A DNA stretch of 64,000 nt from Alphaproteobacteria bacterium (GCA_030424865.1 JAUHVR010000002.1:368196-432195), one strand, 5' to 3'; positions 1-9,423 are shown, numbered from the stretch's first letter. Notes: generated by a model not told the origin, from the sequence alone. Numbers and translations: made by a program.

Positions 1-743
1 CAGAAGTGCAGCCGCTTGCGGACCCAGGTCGAGGTTGGGCGCGATTGCTTGCCCCGGTCCATGGCGCGCGGCAGCCAGTTGAACAGAACATAGACCCCGA
101 TGGCCGAGGCCAGCGAGAACAAGAGCCACACCGGCGCCAGGTCGCCCGACGGGTAAAAGACCGCCAGAATGATCAGGCCCGCCGCATCGTCGGCGATGGC
201 CAGAAGCAGCAGAAAGCGCACCGCCGGGTGGCCCGCGCCAAAGACCAGGCGGCCCACCAGATAGGAAAACGCGATGTCTGTGGCTGTCGGGATCGCCCAG
301 CCGTTGGCAACCGCGTCATAGGTCTCGGACCCCATGACAGCGGCCAGGCCCAGGTAGACCGCGATGGGGCCAAACATGCCGCCAGCGGTGGCAAAAAGCG
401 GCGTTGCCGCCTTTTTCCCGCGCAATGATCCGTTTTTCAGGATCACCGCCTCCCAGACCTCTTTCGCGGCAATCGCGAAGAAAAAGGCCATCAGCACGTC
501 GTTCACCAGGTAGTGAAACGACAGAACCTTGGCGGTGCCGGGCGCGCCAAAGGCGTCATAGCCCTTGCCATAGGCCTTTTTCCAATAGTCATAATCCAGG
601 CCGATCCAGTCGTTGAACCAGATCGGGTATTCGACAAGGTGGTGATAGCTGTGTGCGTCGATATTGGCCCAGACCAGGGCGATGAGCGCGCCGATGATCA
701 GCAGCAGCGAATAGTTGGTGACAAAATTCCAGACGCGATACAT
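1..743 (-). CDS. nhaA: Na+/H+ antiporter NhaA, N-terminal part (truncated by the window edge)
   Basis: The reading frame opens at the ATG at 743 and runs off the left edge after about 247 codons with no stop. The product is an integral inner-membrane sodium/proton antiporter that exports Na+ for pH and salt homeostasis. Hydrophobic segments alternate with short loops. The family hallmark GWAIPTATDIAF lies near residues 148-159, and the adjacent aspartate pair in AIADDAAGLI (about residues 185-186) matches the ion-binding DD of E. coli NhaA. A GGGGGA-like ribosome site precedes the start. The identification is strong; only the C-terminus is missing, because of the window boundary. Confidence 0.93.
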   Translation of the reverse strand, partial: MYRVWNFVTNYSLLLIIGALIALVWANIDAHSYHHLVEYPIWFNDWIGLDYDYWKKAYGKGYDAFGAPGTAKVLSFHYLVNDVLMAFFFAIAAKEVWEAVILKNGSLRGKKAATPLFATAGGMFGPIAVYLGLAAVMGSETYDAVANGWAIPTATDIAFSYLVGRLVFGAGHPAVRFLLLLAIADDAAGLIILAVFYPSGDLAPVWLLFSLASAIGVYVLFNWLPRAMDRGKQSRPTSTWVRKRLHF

Positions 744-894
744 GGGTCCCCCGAGCCGATATGCTTTCCCGTTCAAGCGGGTGTACCTGATGAAAACACA
801 CCCGGCAACGAAACGGCAGCGCTAACTGCCCAAATCGCGGTCATTGGGTATGCGTGTGGCCTGTCTCAAACGGTGCCGCTTGCCCGAAGCTGCA

Positions 895-938
895 CAAAAA
901 AACGGCAGGGGGTTCGCGAACGCCCTGCCGTTTTCCGT
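895..938 (-). terminator. Intrinsic terminator after the permease gene
   Basis: A perfect 12-bp stem (arms 899-910 and 923-934) encloses a core that contains the palindrome GTTCGCGAAC. Read on the minus strand it ends in a run of seven T, just after the stop of the permease gene. It separates that gene from nhaA. Confidence 0.85.
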
Positions 939-954
939 GTCCAAGAGTCAAAGC

Positions 955-1989
955 TCAGGCGACCACGCCCCAGGTCAGACCGGCCAGCACCGCGCCCAGC
1001 AGTGCAAAGCCCAGATAGGCAGCAAAAACCCGTGGCTTGACCAGCGCCCAGACCGCGATGGCGGCGGGGATACAGCTGACGCCGCCCGCGATGACAAAGC
1101 TCATCGCAGCACCCGGGGCCATGCCCTGATCCAGCAACCCACCGATAAAGCCCACGGCGGCATAGCCGTTCAGATAGGCGGGCATTCCGATGATGGCCGA
1201 CAGCAGCACGGTGCCCAGACCATCGCCTCCCAGGAACTGACCGACCCAGGCGGTGGTGTCGTAGACGATCATCGTTGCCTCGAAGAGATAGGCGATCAGC
1301 AGCCATTTCACGAGGAAGACAAAGTTCTCGACCCAGGTGTTGCGAAAGATCGTGCGGCGGTCGGCATCGCCCCAGAATTTCCACTCAGGCGTGCCCGAAA
1401 ACGGCGCCTTGACGCCGCAGCAGCCGCCAACCTTGGGCTTTTCGCGCAGCGGGTCGGCAAAGACGGGGGTGTTGGCAAAGCCCATGGTCAGGAACCCGCC
1501 CATCATCCCAAGGCCCACCGCGGCAACGGTCTTGGCAATGGCGAAATCCATCCCAAGCTCGGCCCAAGTGATGGTGAACATCGCCGGGTCCATCAACGGC
1601 GAGGCCAGCCAAAAGGCCATGACGGCGCTCAGCGGCGCGCCGACCGCCAGCAGGGCCGCGATAAAGGGGATGACCTCGCACGAACAGAAGGGGGACAGCC
1701 CACCCAGCAGCGCCGCCATGACCACCATGCGGGCCGGATTGCCCTGGAACGCCTTGGCGATCAGGTTGTCCGCGCCCGACGCCTTGACATAGGCCACCAG
1801 CGAGATGGCGATCAGGATAAAGATCCCGGTCTGCGCCATTGCGCCTGCCACGATCTCCATCGCGGGGATGAATTTCGGCGTGTCAAAGATCAGCAAGGCC
1901 AGCGGGATCAGGACAACCGCCAGCCAGGCCTTGTCCAGCCGGTTGAGCCGTGACCAGCCCGAAGGCGGCGTAAGAGAGGTGTCAGCCAT
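955..1989 (-). CDS. YraQ/ArsP-type membrane permease (PF03773/DUF318)
   Basis: A 344-residue multi-pass inner-membrane protein of the permease family that includes ArsP and YraQ. A proline/cysteine motif, SPFCSCEVIP, sits in a membrane segment near residue 100. A cytoplasmic GGCCGV pair of cysteines near residue 200 could bind a thiophilic metal or metalloid. The ATG at 1989 is chosen over an upstream one because it gives a tight 8-base overlap with the ArsR gene. Being cotranscribed with an ArsR-type repressor suggests export of, or response to, a metal or metalloid. Substrates in this family are poorly defined, so arsenic specificity is inference. Confidence 0.85.
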   Translation of the reverse strand: MADTSLTPPSGWSRLNRLDKAWLAVVLIPLALLIFDTPKFIPAMEIVAGAMAQTGIFILIAISLVAYVKASGADNLIAKAFQGNPARMVVMAALLGGLSPFCSCEVIPFIAALLAVGAPLSAVMAFWLASPLMDPAMFTITWAELGMDFAIAKTVAAVGLGMMGGFLTMGFANTPVFADPLREKPKVGGCCGVKAPFSGTPEWKFWGDADRRTIFRNTWVENFVFLVKWLLIAYLFEATMIVYDTTAWVGQFLGGDGLGTVLLSAIIGMPAYLNGYAAVGFIGGLLDQGMAPGAAMSFVIAGGVSCIPAAIAVWALVKPRVFAAYLGFALLGAVLAGLTWGVVA

Positions 1990-2326
1990 GGGAATGATCC
2001 TTGTTCGGCGATTTGGCGTCAGCACAACAGGCGTTCAGCAGGAAATTCGACAGCGCCTCGACCTCGTCATAGGCCACGGCGGCGCAGATGATCGACCGTC
2101 CTTGCCGGGCTTGGGTCACCAGCCCGGCCTGAACCAGAATTTTCACGTGGTGGGTCAGGGTGGATCCCGTCACACCGGTGCGTTCACCCAGCTCTCCGAT
2201 ACTCAGGCCCTCGTGGCCCGCGCGCACCAAGGTGCGCAGGACGCTCAGGCGTTGTTCCGAGCCAAGGGCCGCGAACTGAGAGGCGGCGACTTCAAGCGCC
2301 AGATCATCTGTCGAATCAATTTTCAT
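1982..2326 (-). CDS. ArsR/SmtB-family transcriptional repressor
   Basis: A 114-residue winged-helix protein. The segment from about residue 20 to 85 has the ArsR pattern: QRLSVLRTL, then IGELGERTGVTGSTLTHHVKIL as the recognition helix, then a GRSIICAAV wing. The C-terminus carries a CC pair and a DHSHG tail that could take part in metal sensing. It overlaps the permease gene by 8 bases, so the pair is one operon. Two copies of an AT-rich repeat lie immediately upstream and are likely operators, suggesting autoregulation. The inducer is unknown. Confidence 0.9.
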   Translation of the reverse strand: MKIDSTDDLALEVAASQFAALGSEQRLSVLRTLVRAGHEGLSIGELGERTGVTGSTLTHHVKILVQAGLVTQARQGRSIICAAVAYDEVEALSNFLLNACCADAKSPNKDHSHG

Positions 2327-2388
2327 ATTTCTAAAATCATCGAAATGACGTCGTCGCGCAAGCTATATTTCTAGAAATGTCGAAATGA
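2325..2388. promoter_or_regulatory. Paired direct repeats, probable ArsR operator
   Basis: Two 24-base copies at 2325-2348 and 2365-2388, exactly 40 bases apart, share ATATTTCTA and TCGAAATGA. The second copy contains the perfect palindrome ATTTCTAGAAAT at 2367-2378. The first overlaps the arsR start codon. AT-rich inverted repeats of this kind are usual ArsR binding sites; binding here is inferred from position. Confidence 0.6.
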
Positions 2389-2430
2389 ATGCTGCGTGAC
2401 CCCGCCAACGGCATTTGAAATAACGCTGTC

Positions 2431-3018
2431 ATGACGCAGATCACCCAATCCATCGCCGCCTGCCGCCTCTGCACCGACCGCTTTGCGGCGACGGAAACAG
2501 CCCATGCGCCGCGCCCGGTGGTCTGGTTCCGCCCCTCGGCGCGGCTGCTGATTGCGGGACAGGCGCCCGGCGCGCGTGTGCATGCCTCGGGCAAGCCGTT
2601 TGACGACCCCTCGGGTGACCGTCTGCGCGATTGGCTGGGGCTGACGCCGGACCAGTTCTATGACCGCGACCGGGTGGCCATTGTGCCGATGGCCTTTTGC
2701 TTTCCGGGGTACGACGCCAAGGGCAGCGACCTGCCGCCGCCCAAGATCTGTCACCAGACCTGGCACAAGGGGGTCATGACCGCCCTGCCAAACATCCGCT
2801 TGCGGGTCATCGTCGGCGGCTATGCCCACCGGTTTCACCTGGGCACCAAGTCCGGTGTGACTGACACCGTGCGCGACTGGCGCGACCATTGGCCTGCGGC
2901 GCTGCCCTTGCCGCATCCGTCCTGGCGCAATACAGGCTGGCTGAAGCGCAATCCGTGGTTCGGGCGGGACGTCCTGCCCGCACTGCGCGCCAAGGTAGAC
3001 GAGGTTCTGAATGACTGA
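2431..3018 (+). CDS. Uracil-DNA glycosylase family protein, probable 4Fe-4S type
   Basis: A 195-residue protein of the uracil-DNA glycosylase superfamily, likely acting in base excision repair. Motif 1 is GQAPG (residues 43-47) and motif 2 is PHPSWRN (161-167), which carries the catalytic-loop histidine. Cysteines 11, 14, 90 and 107 give CxxC and Cx16C, matching the iron-sulfur ligand spacing of family-4 enzymes. Motif 1 has Q where canonical family 4 has GExPG, so the exact subfamily is uncertain. It overlaps the next gene by 8 bases. Confidence 0.82.
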   Translation: MTQITQSIAACRLCTDRFAATETAHAPRPVVWFRPSARLLIAGQAPGARVHASGKPFDDPSGDRLRDWLGLTPDQFYDRDRVAIVPMAFCFPGYDAKGSDLPPPKICHQTWHKGVMTALPNIRLRVIVGGYAHRFHLGTKSGVTDTVRDWRDHWPAALPLPHPSWRNTGWLKRNPWFGRDVLPALRAKVDEVLND

Positions 3019-3802
3019 ACTCACCCCGCTCGATCAGGCCCATGCCGCGATGCAGGCCGCGCCCGAAGACGATGCCGCCCGCCTGCGGTTTTATGAACGT
3101 CTGGCCGACAGCGAGCTGTTCCTGCTGCTCGCGCGCGAGGCCGAGGGCGACACGGTGGAACCCGATCTCTTTGACCTTGGCGACGCGCGCTTTGTTCTTG
3201 TGTTCGACCGCGAGGACCGGCTGGCGCAGTTTGCGGAACGGATTGTGCCTTATGCGGCGCTGTCGGGGCGGGCCGTGGTCTCGATGCTGGCGGGGCAGGG
3301 GATTGGCCTGGGCGTGAACCTGCAGGTGGCGCCCTCTGAAATCCTGATCCCGGCCGAGGCGGTCGACTGGCTGTCGGCCACGCTGGACGCCGCCCCACGC
3401 GAAGAAGCCGCGCGGCCGCAGGAATTCACCGCGCCTTCCGCGTTGCCCGAAGAGGTGCTGACCGCCATTGACGCCAAGCTGGCCACGGCGGCAGGGTTCG
3501 CGCGCAACGCCTATCTGGCCGAGGTCACCTACGAAGGCGGCCAGCGCGGCCATATCCTGGGCTTCACTGGCGCCGTGCCGGGGGCCGAAACGGCGCTGGC
3601 GACGGCAGTGAACGAGGCCTTGGTTTTCTCGGGTGTGCCAGCGGCGACGCTGGACGTGGTCTTTCTGTCCGACAGCGATCCGGCGGCGGCCAGCCTTGCG
3701 CGGGTGGGTCTGCGGTTCGACATTCCCGAACGCGAGGTCCCCAGGACCGAAGAGCGCCCCGCGCCCGGTTCAGACCCCGACGCGCCGCCAATCCTGCGCT
3801 GA
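3011..3802 (+). CDS. SseB family protein
   Basis: A 263-residue soluble protein. The N-terminal ~125 residues match the SseB N-terminal domain pattern (LFLLLAREAEG followed by ARFVLVFDREDRLAQFAE). The C-terminal half resembles the SseB C-terminal region, and the tail is proline- and acid-rich. No catalytic motif is visible. It is translationally coupled to the glycosylase gene by an 8-base overlap and converges on the hydrolase gene with only a few bases between the two stops. The molecular role of non-pathogen SseB proteins is unknown. Confidence 0.75.
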   Translation: MTELTPLDQAHAAMQAAPEDDAARLRFYERLADSELFLLLAREAEGDTVEPDLFDLGDARFVLVFDREDRLAQFAERIVPYAALSGRAVVSMLAGQGIGLGVNLQVAPSEILIPAEAVDWLSATLDAAPREEAARPQEFTAPSALPEEVLTAIDAKLATAAGFARNAYLAEVTYEGGQRGHILGFTGAVPGAETALATAVNEALVFSGVPAATLDVVFLSDSDPAAASLARVGLRFDIPEREVPRTEERPAPGSDPDAPPILR

Positions 3803-3806
3803 CGGG

Positions 3807-4601
3807 TCAGTGGGCGCGTAGAAAAGCGACCACGACCTGCGCGACCTTTTGCGGTTGGTCCCAATGCAGGGCGTGACCGGCAGCTTCGATGATGTCGACG
3901 TCAACCCCCAGCGCGGTCAGCGCATCCGAGGTTTCATCCAAGGGGGCAAGCCGGTCGTCCTGCGCCAGAAGTGCCTTGGCGGGAACGGTGAGGCTGGCGG
4001 GCAAGCTGTCCAGATCGGGTGACTGCAGAAATGCCACCTGATGCGCCATCGCGGCGAGGGACTGCTTGTGCGGATAGGCAAGGCTGGCCTCGGCCATCAG
4101 ATCGACCTGTGCGGGGTCGCGAAGCGCATCGGGATGAAAGAGCCAGGGGAACAGCCCACGCAGCCAGGCACCAGGGTCCGTGTCGTTCCGCCGCTGCTCG
4201 GTCAGGGTCTGAAAGACCCGGCGCGAGGCCAAGGTCGGTGCGGGGTTCGACCCCAGAACACAGACCGAGGCCACACGGTTCGGCGCAAGCCCGGTTGCAG
4301 TCATCGCCACAAGCCCGCCCAGCGAGTGTCCCACCAGATGCACCCGGTCCAGGGACAGGTGGTCGGCGAGGGCCAGAATGTCCGTCCCCATCTGTTTCAG
4401 CGACAGACCGGGCAGGGCGGGCTGCGTCCGCCCGCTGCAGCGCGGGTCGGGTCGGATGACGCGGAAACTGTCGGTCAGCGCGGGCACCAGAGGCTGCCAA
4501 CTGGCGCTGTCGCTCAGCATGCCGGGGATCAGAACGACGGGCGGGCCGGTGCCGTCGTCTTCAAACCACAGCGTGATGCCGTCCAGTTGTGCCTCAGGCA
4601 T
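3807..4601 (-). CDS. Alpha/beta-fold hydrolase
   Basis: A 264-residue single-domain hydrolase with no signal peptide, hence cytoplasmic. The nucleophile elbow GHSLGG places the catalytic serine at about residue 93. An aspartate in LLAQDDRLAP and a histidine in AAGHALHW complete the expected triad, and PGMLSDS supplies the oxyanion-hole region. It is the last gene of a seven-gene operon and overlaps the peptidase gene by 8 bases, so it probably hydrolyses an ester, lactone or amide intermediate of the same pathway. The substrate cannot be read from the sequence. Confidence 0.85.
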   Translation of the reverse strand: MPEAQLDGITLWFEDDGTGPPVVLIPGMLSDSASWQPLVPALTDSFRVIRPDPRCSGRTQPALPGLSLKQMGTDILALADHLSLDRVHLVGHSLGGLVAMTATGLAPNRVASVCVLGSNPAPTLASRRVFQTLTEQRRNDTDPGAWLRGLFPWLFHPDALRDPAQVDLMAEASLAYPHKQSLAAMAHQVAFLQSPDLDSLPASLTVPAKALLAQDDRLAPLDETSDALTALGVDVDIIEAAGHALHWDQPQKVAQVVVAFLRAH

Positions 4602-5607
4602 CGCGGGCCCTTTCAGAGCGGAAGGTCGGCAGCAGGTCGCCCTTCATCGGAGTGGCCTCCCACACGGCGCGGGCGATGGCGCGGCTGACGCAAATGGCGG
4701 CGGCGTGGCTGATGGCGCTGATGTCGGGTGGGGCGGGGCGCGCCTCGGTACTGGCGGCAAAGATCAGATCGCCGTCGCCGGGTCCGTGGGCCGGGACTAT
4801 GGCACGGGCGATGCCGTCGTGGGCGGCTGTGGCAAGCTGTTTGCACTGCGCCTTGGTCAGGGTCGCATCGGTGGCAACGATCCCGATGGTGGTGTTGGCC
4901 AGCGATTGCATCGCCGCCAGTTTGCGGCTGGGGGGCAGGGCTTGCAGCCCGGATGTGGGCGCCGGGCCCAGCCCGCCGAATTCGTCCCCGATTTCAAAAG
5001 GCGCGGCCCAGAGGTGTCCGCCATCCGGGGTCACCGCGTCGCCGATCGGGTTCGCAACCATCAGCGCCCCAACCGTGGTGCCGTCCGCCAGCACCAGCGA
5101 GGCCGACCCGACGCCGCCCTTGTGGCCTGCGGTCAACGCCCCGAACCCGGCCCCAGACGAGCCAAGCGCGAATTCGGTGCCCGCGTTTTTTAAAGCCTGC
5201 GCACCAAGCGCAGGATAGGGGTTTACCGGCCAGTCCTTGTTGCCGCCGTTCAGCAGGTCAAAGACGATGGCGGCGGGCACCAGCGGGATGCGCGCAGACA
5301 GCGCCTGAAACCCGCGCCCCTGGGCGTGCAGCGCCTCCATCACGCCCTGCGCGGCGGCAAGGCCAAAGGCGCTGCCACCTGACAGCACCAGCGCGTCAAC
5401 GCCCGGCACGGATTTGTCGGGCTCCAGCAGATCGGTCTCGCGCGTGCCGGGCGCGCCGCCGTGCACGGCGTAAGAGCAAGTGAACGGCGCAACCCCGGTC
5501 AGCACGGTCACGCCCGAGCGCAGGCCCGCGTCATCGGCCTGACCCACCCGAAGCCCGGCCACATCGGTGATCAGGTTGCGCGACCCTGCCGCCATCGGCC
5601 CAAACAT
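4594..5607 (-). CDS. P1/S58 family peptidase (DmpA / NylC-like N-terminal nucleophile hydrolase)
   Basis: A 337-residue self-processing hydrolase of the DmpA fold, the family of L-aminopeptidase/D-esterases, beta-aminopeptidases and nylon-oligomer hydrolases. Family motifs are GLRVGQADD near the N-terminus, the GGAPGTRETDLL block, VLSGGSAFGL, and GAGFGALTAGHKGGVGS, where the likely autocleavage and nucleophile serine lies. The ATG at 5607 was chosen because it shares one base with the SDR stop (TGATG), a coupling arrangement. Placed with a peptide-type ABC transporter, it may act on an imported short peptide or amide. Confidence 0.85.
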   Translation of the reverse strand: MFGPMAAGSRNLITDVAGLRVGQADDAGLRSGVTVLTGVAPFTCSYAVHGGAPGTRETDLLEPDKSVPGVDALVLSGGSAFGLAAAQGVMEALHAQGRGFQALSARIPLVPAAIVFDLLNGGNKDWPVNPYPALGAQALKNAGTEFALGSSGAGFGALTAGHKGGVGSASLVLADGTTVGALMVANPIGDAVTPDGGHLWAAPFEIGDEFGGLGPAPTSGLQALPPSRKLAAMQSLANTTIGIVATDATLTKAQCKQLATAAHDGIARAIVPAHGPGDGDLIFAASTEARPAPPDISAISHAAAICVSRAIARAVWEATPMKGDLLPTFRSERARDA

Positions 5608-6347
5608 CAGATGCAGCGCCCGCCGTCGACTTCCATGCAAACGCCGGTGACCATGCTGGCCTCGTCTGAACACAGATAGGCTGCCGCGTTGCCCATGTCC
5701 TCGGGGGTCGAGAACCGCCCGATGGGGATGGTCGACAGGAACTTGGCGCGCATCTCGGGTGTGTCTTCGCCCATGAAGCTGGCCAGAAGGGGCGTTTCGC
5801 CCGCCACCGGGTTCAGCGCGTTCACGCGGATGCCGTCCGGCGCCAGTTCCACCGCCATGGTCTTGGTCGCCGTGTTCATCCAGCCCTTCGAGGCGTTGTA
5901 CCAGTTCAGCCGGGGGCGGGGCGACACCCCTGCCGTCGAGGCGACGTTCAGGATCGCGCCTTTGCCCGCCGCCTTCAGGTGCGGCACCAGCGCGCGGGCG
6001 GTCAGGTAGACCGACTTGCAGTTCACCGCAAAGACCCGGTCAAAATCCTCTTCGCTGACCTCTTCCATCGCTGCGGGCAGGTGGGTCACACCGGCGTTGT
6101 TCACCAGGATGTCGACCGTGCCAAAGGCGGTCATCGCCGCCTGCACCATGTCCGTCACCGAGGTCCCGTTCGAGACATCGACCCGGAACGGAATGCCGCC
6201 GGTTTCCTCGGCAAAGGTTCGGGCGGCCTCGCCGTTGATGTCGGCGATCATCACCTGAGCGCCCTCGGCCAGGAATTTGGTTGCGATCCCGGCCCCAAAG
6301 CCCGAGGCCGCGCCGGTCACGATGGCGGACTTTCCCGCTAGTCTCAT
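5607..6347 (-). CDS. Short-chain dehydrogenase/reductase (SDR)
   Basis: A 246-residue classical SDR. The N-terminal nucleotide-binding motif is TGAASGFGAG (about residues 11-20). NNAG, the serine in NVASTAG and the YNASK catalytic Tyr/Lys pair are all present, followed by a typical C-terminus with VDGG. An aspartate-containing IADIN after the second beta strand suggests NAD+ preference. A GGGGA ribosome site precedes the ATG. It probably interconverts an alcohol and a carbonyl next to the aldehyde dehydrogenase step. The substrate is not evident. Confidence 0.9.
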   Translation of the reverse strand: MRLAGKSAIVTGAASGFGAGIATKFLAEGAQVMIADINGEAARTFAEETGGIPFRVDVSNGTSVTDMVQAAMTAFGTVDILVNNAGVTHLPAAMEEVSEEDFDRVFAVNCKSVYLTARALVPHLKAAGKGAILNVASTAGVSPRPRLNWYNASKGWMNTATKTMAVELAPDGIRVNALNPVAGETPLLASFMGEDTPEMRAKFLSTIPIGRFSTPEDMGNAAAYLCSDEASMVTGVCMEVDGGRCI

Positions 6348-6386
6348 TGTCTGGTTCCCCTTGTTTGTTGCGCCAGTGACGCGACC

Positions 6387-7832
6387 CTATCCATGATAGG
6401 CGGCCACGGTCTTGAGAGACGAAAAGCCATAAAGCGCCTCGAACCCCTTTTCACGGCCATGGCCGGATTTGCCCATGCCGCCAAAGGGCAGCTCGACCCC
6501 GCCGCCCGCGCCATAGTTGTTCACAAAGACCTGCCCCGCGTGCAGCGCCTTGGCCAGCCGCATCTGCCGCGCGCCGTCTCGGGTCCAGACGCTGGCGACA
6601 AGGCCATAGTCGGTGCCATTTGCGATGCGGATCGCCTCTGCCTCATCCTCAAACGGGATGATGACCTGGACCGGGCCAAAGATTTCGTCGTTTGCCAGCA
6701 CGTGATCAGGCGCGACAGGGCCAAAGAGCGTTGGTTGCACATAGGTGCCCTCGGGCGGCAGGTTCTCGGCCAGTTGGCCCTTTGCCAGCACCGGCAGGTC
6801 CGCGCCCTTGGCCAGAAACCCCTCGACCCGCGTTTTCTGAATGCGCGAGATCAGCGGGCCGATGTCCGCGTCGTCGGTCGCGGGCGCGACGATCTTGGCG
6901 CGATAGGCCTCGGCCATGCGCTCCATGACCTGATCGGCGATACCGCGCTGGACAAGGATGCGAGACGAGGCCGAACAGGTCTGCCCGGCGTTCTGCAGCC
7001 CCGCGTTCACCAGGAACGGCAGGGCGGCGTCCAGATCGGCGTCGTCAAAGACCACCTGCGGGGATTTCCCGCCCAGTTCCAGCGTCACCGGCACCACATT
7101 GGCGCCCGCTGCGATCTGCACCGCCGCGCCGGTGGCGACGGACCCGGTAAAGCTGACGTGCTGCACGCCCGGGTGCCCGGCCAGCGCCGCCCCGGCCTCG
7201 GCCCCCAGACCCGGCACCACGTTCAGCGCCCCGTCCGGCAGGCCCGCGCGCATCGCCAGATCGGCAAAGGCCAGCGCGGTCAGACAAGCGTCTTCGGCCG
7301 GTTTCAGCACGCAGGCGTTGCCCATGGCGAGCGCCGCGCCGACCGAGCGTCCGATGATCTGCATCGGATAGTTCCAGGGCACGATATGCCCCGTCACCCC
7401 ATGCGGTTCGCGCAGGGTGTAGACGGTGTAGCCGTCCAGATAGGGGATCGTTTGCCCCATGACCTTGTCCGCCGCGCCGCCGTAGAACTCGCAATAGCGC
7501 GCCAAGGCGATGGCATCGTTGCGCGCCTGCGTCAGAGGCTTGCCGACGTCCAGCGCCTCTAGCCGCGTCAGCACCTCGACCTCGTCCAGCACCAACTGGC
7601 CGATACGCGTCAGGATGCGTCCGCGCTCTGCCGCCGTCATCCGCCCCCAGTCCCCCTCACGCGCCTTGCGTGCGGCGGCCACGGCCCGGTCCACATGCGC
7701 GGCCTCGCAGCGCGCGATGGCCCCGATGGTCTCGCCGGTCGAGGGGTTGAACAGCGGCAAGGTCTCATCCGTCGGCTCCCACGTGCCGTCGATCAGGGCG
7801 TGTGTCGTGTCAAAAGGCAGGGGCGGCAGCAT
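6387..7832 (-). CDS. NAD(P)+-dependent aldehyde dehydrogenase
   Basis: A 481-residue protein of usual aldehyde dehydrogenase length. PWNYP and FTGSVATG mark the cofactor site. LELGGKSP holds the general-base glutamate and NAGQTCSASSR holds the catalytic cysteine. It is closest in pattern to betaine/gamma-aminobutyraldehyde dehydrogenases. The ATG at 7832 follows a strong GGAGGAGA ribosome site that lies inside the end of the ATPase gene, giving a 23-base overlap. It likely oxidises the aldehyde produced by the downstream SDR or by processing of the imported substrate. Confidence 0.92.
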   Translation of the reverse strand: MLPPLPFDTTHALIDGTWEPTDETLPLFNPSTGETIGAIARCEAAHVDRAVAAARKAREGDWGRMTAAERGRILTRIGQLVLDEVEVLTRLEALDVGKPLTQARNDAIALARYCEFYGGAADKVMGQTIPYLDGYTVYTLREPHGVTGHIVPWNYPMQIIGRSVGAALAMGNACVLKPAEDACLTALAFADLAMRAGLPDGALNVVPGLGAEAGAALAGHPGVQHVSFTGSVATGAAVQIAAGANVVPVTLELGGKSPQVVFDDADLDAALPFLVNAGLQNAGQTCSASSRILVQRGIADQVMERMAEAYRAKIVAPATDDADIGPLISRIQKTRVEGFLAKGADLPVLAKGQLAENLPPEGTYVQPTLFGPVAPDHVLANDEIFGPVQVIIPFEDEAEAIRIANGTDYGLVASVWTRDGARQMRLAKALHAGQVFVNNYGAGGGVELPFGGMGKSGHGREKGFEALYGFSSLKTVAAYHG

Positions 7833-9423
7833 CGGGATCTCCTCCGGTCAGGTCGGGCAGTCTTGGTGCCGCCGCGATCAGTTCTTGGGTATAGCGGTGG
7901 TGCGGGGTGTTCAGGACGCGGTCCGTGGGCCCCTCTTCGACGATCTCTCCGGCCTGCATGACCAGCACGCGGTCAGTGATCTCGCGCACGACCGTCAGGT
8001 CGTGGCTGATAAACAGATAAGCCAGGTCCAGCCGCCGCGACAGATCGGCGATCAGGTCGAGGATCTGGGCACGGACACGGACGTCCAAAGCGCTGACAGC
8101 CTCGTCAAAGATGATCAGCTCGGGGTTGGTGATCAGGGCGCGCGCGATGGCGATGCGCTGACGTTGCCCGCCGGAGAAAGCGTGGATGTATTTGTCGGCG
8201 TCCGAGGCCTGCAAGCCGACATTCTCTAAGACCTCGCCAATGCGGGCCTTCAGCTCGGCGCCCTGCGGCGGGTTGGGCATCAGGTGAAAGGGCTCGGCAA
8301 TCAGCCGCCCGACCTTCCAGCGCGGGTTGAAGCTGCCGTAAGGGTCCTGAAAGACCACCTGCAGCCCCGACCGCAACGCGTTCGGCATGCCCGGACCAAC
8401 CCTCTGACCAAAGGCGGTGATCTCACCGCCCTGCAGCGGTTCCAGCCCCAGAATGGCGCGCGTCAGGGTCGACTTCCCACAGCCGCTTTCGCCGACCAGC
8501 CCCACACGCTCGCCATGGTGGATTGTCAGGTTCACGCCATTCACCGCGCGCGCGTACTCTCGCGGTTGGAACAGGCGTTTCCTCAGCGGATAGTCCCGCA
8601 CCGCGGCGCTGACCTGCAGGATCGGGTCCGGCCCGTCCTTGGGCGCGGGCAGGTCGACCCGGTGGCCCGAGGCCTCGAACAGGGCCTTCGTATAGGGATG
8701 CTGCATGGTGCGGAACAGGGTCTGGGTCGGCCCCTGTTCCACGATCTCGCCATGTCGCATGACCACGATCCGGTCGGCCATGTCGCTGACCACGGCAAGG
8801 TCATGGGTGATCATCATCAGCCCCATGTGATCGGCCGCGACCAGCGATTTCAGCAGATCGAGGATCTGTGCCTGCGTTGTCACATCCAGCGCCGTGGTCG
8901 GTTCGTCCGCGATCAGCAGCTTGGGCTGCAGCGCAATCGCCATGGCGATCACCACGCGCTGCCGCTGCCCACCCGACAGCTCATGCGGATAGCGGGTCAG
9001 GGGAAACCGTTCCTCGGGCAGTCCAACCCGGCGCAACACGTCCCGCGCACGTTTCATCGCCTGCTCGCGCGAGCCCGCGCCGTGGATCAGGATGGTCTCG
9101 GCCACCTGATCGCCGATGGTCTGAACCGGGTTCAGCGCCGTCATCGGTTCCTGAAAGATCATCCCGATCTCATTGCCGCGCAGCTGGCACATCTGGGCAT
9201 CGGTCAGCCGCAGAAGCTCGGTGCCCTCAAGCCGGATCTCTCCGGTCGCCGCCGCGCCCTGCGGCAACAGCCCCATCGTCGCAAAAGCCGTCATCGACTT
9301 GCCGGACCCGCTTTCGCCGGTCAGCGCTACGATCTCGCCCGGCGCGATGTCCAGCGAGACGCCTTTGAGGATCGGCGTGCCGTGAATGGCCAGCTGCAGG
9401 CCGTCGATCTGCAACAGGCTCAT
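7810..9423 (-). CDS. Dipeptide/oligopeptide-type ABC transporter, fused double ATPase (DppD-DppF-like)
   Basis: A 537-residue protein with two complete ABC cassettes in tandem. The first has Walker A GESGSGKS near residue 36 and signature LSGGQRQR. The second has GESGCGKS near residue 313 and signature FSGGQRQR. Each has its own Walker B aspartate-glutamate pair (LLIADEPTT and LIIFDEAVS). It supplies energy on the cytoplasmic side for the two permeases upstream, with which it overlaps by 4 bases. Fused DppDF proteins are common in Rhodobacterales. Confidence 0.93.
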   Translation of the reverse strand: MSLLQIDGLQLAIHGTPILKGVSLDIAPGEIVALTGESGSGKSMTAFATMGLLPQGAAATGEIRLEGTELLRLTDAQMCQLRGNEIGMIFQEPMTALNPVQTIGDQVAETILIHGAGSREQAMKRARDVLRRVGLPEERFPLTRYPHELSGGQRQRVVIAMAIALQPKLLIADEPTTALDVTTQAQILDLLKSLVAADHMGLMMITHDLAVVSDMADRIVVMRHGEIVEQGPTQTLFRTMQHPYTKALFEASGHRVDLPAPKDGPDPILQVSAAVRDYPLRKRLFQPREYARAVNGVNLTIHHGERVGLVGESGCGKSTLTRAILGLEPLQGGEITAFGQRVGPGMPNALRSGLQVVFQDPYGSFNPRWKVGRLIAEPFHLMPNPPQGAELKARIGEVLENVGLQASDADKYIHAFSGGQRQRIAIARALITNPELIIFDEAVSALDVRVRAQILDLIADLSRRLDLAYLFISHDLTVVREITDRVLVMQAGEIVEEGPTDRVLNTPHHRYTQELIAAAPRLPDLTGGDPDAAAPAF

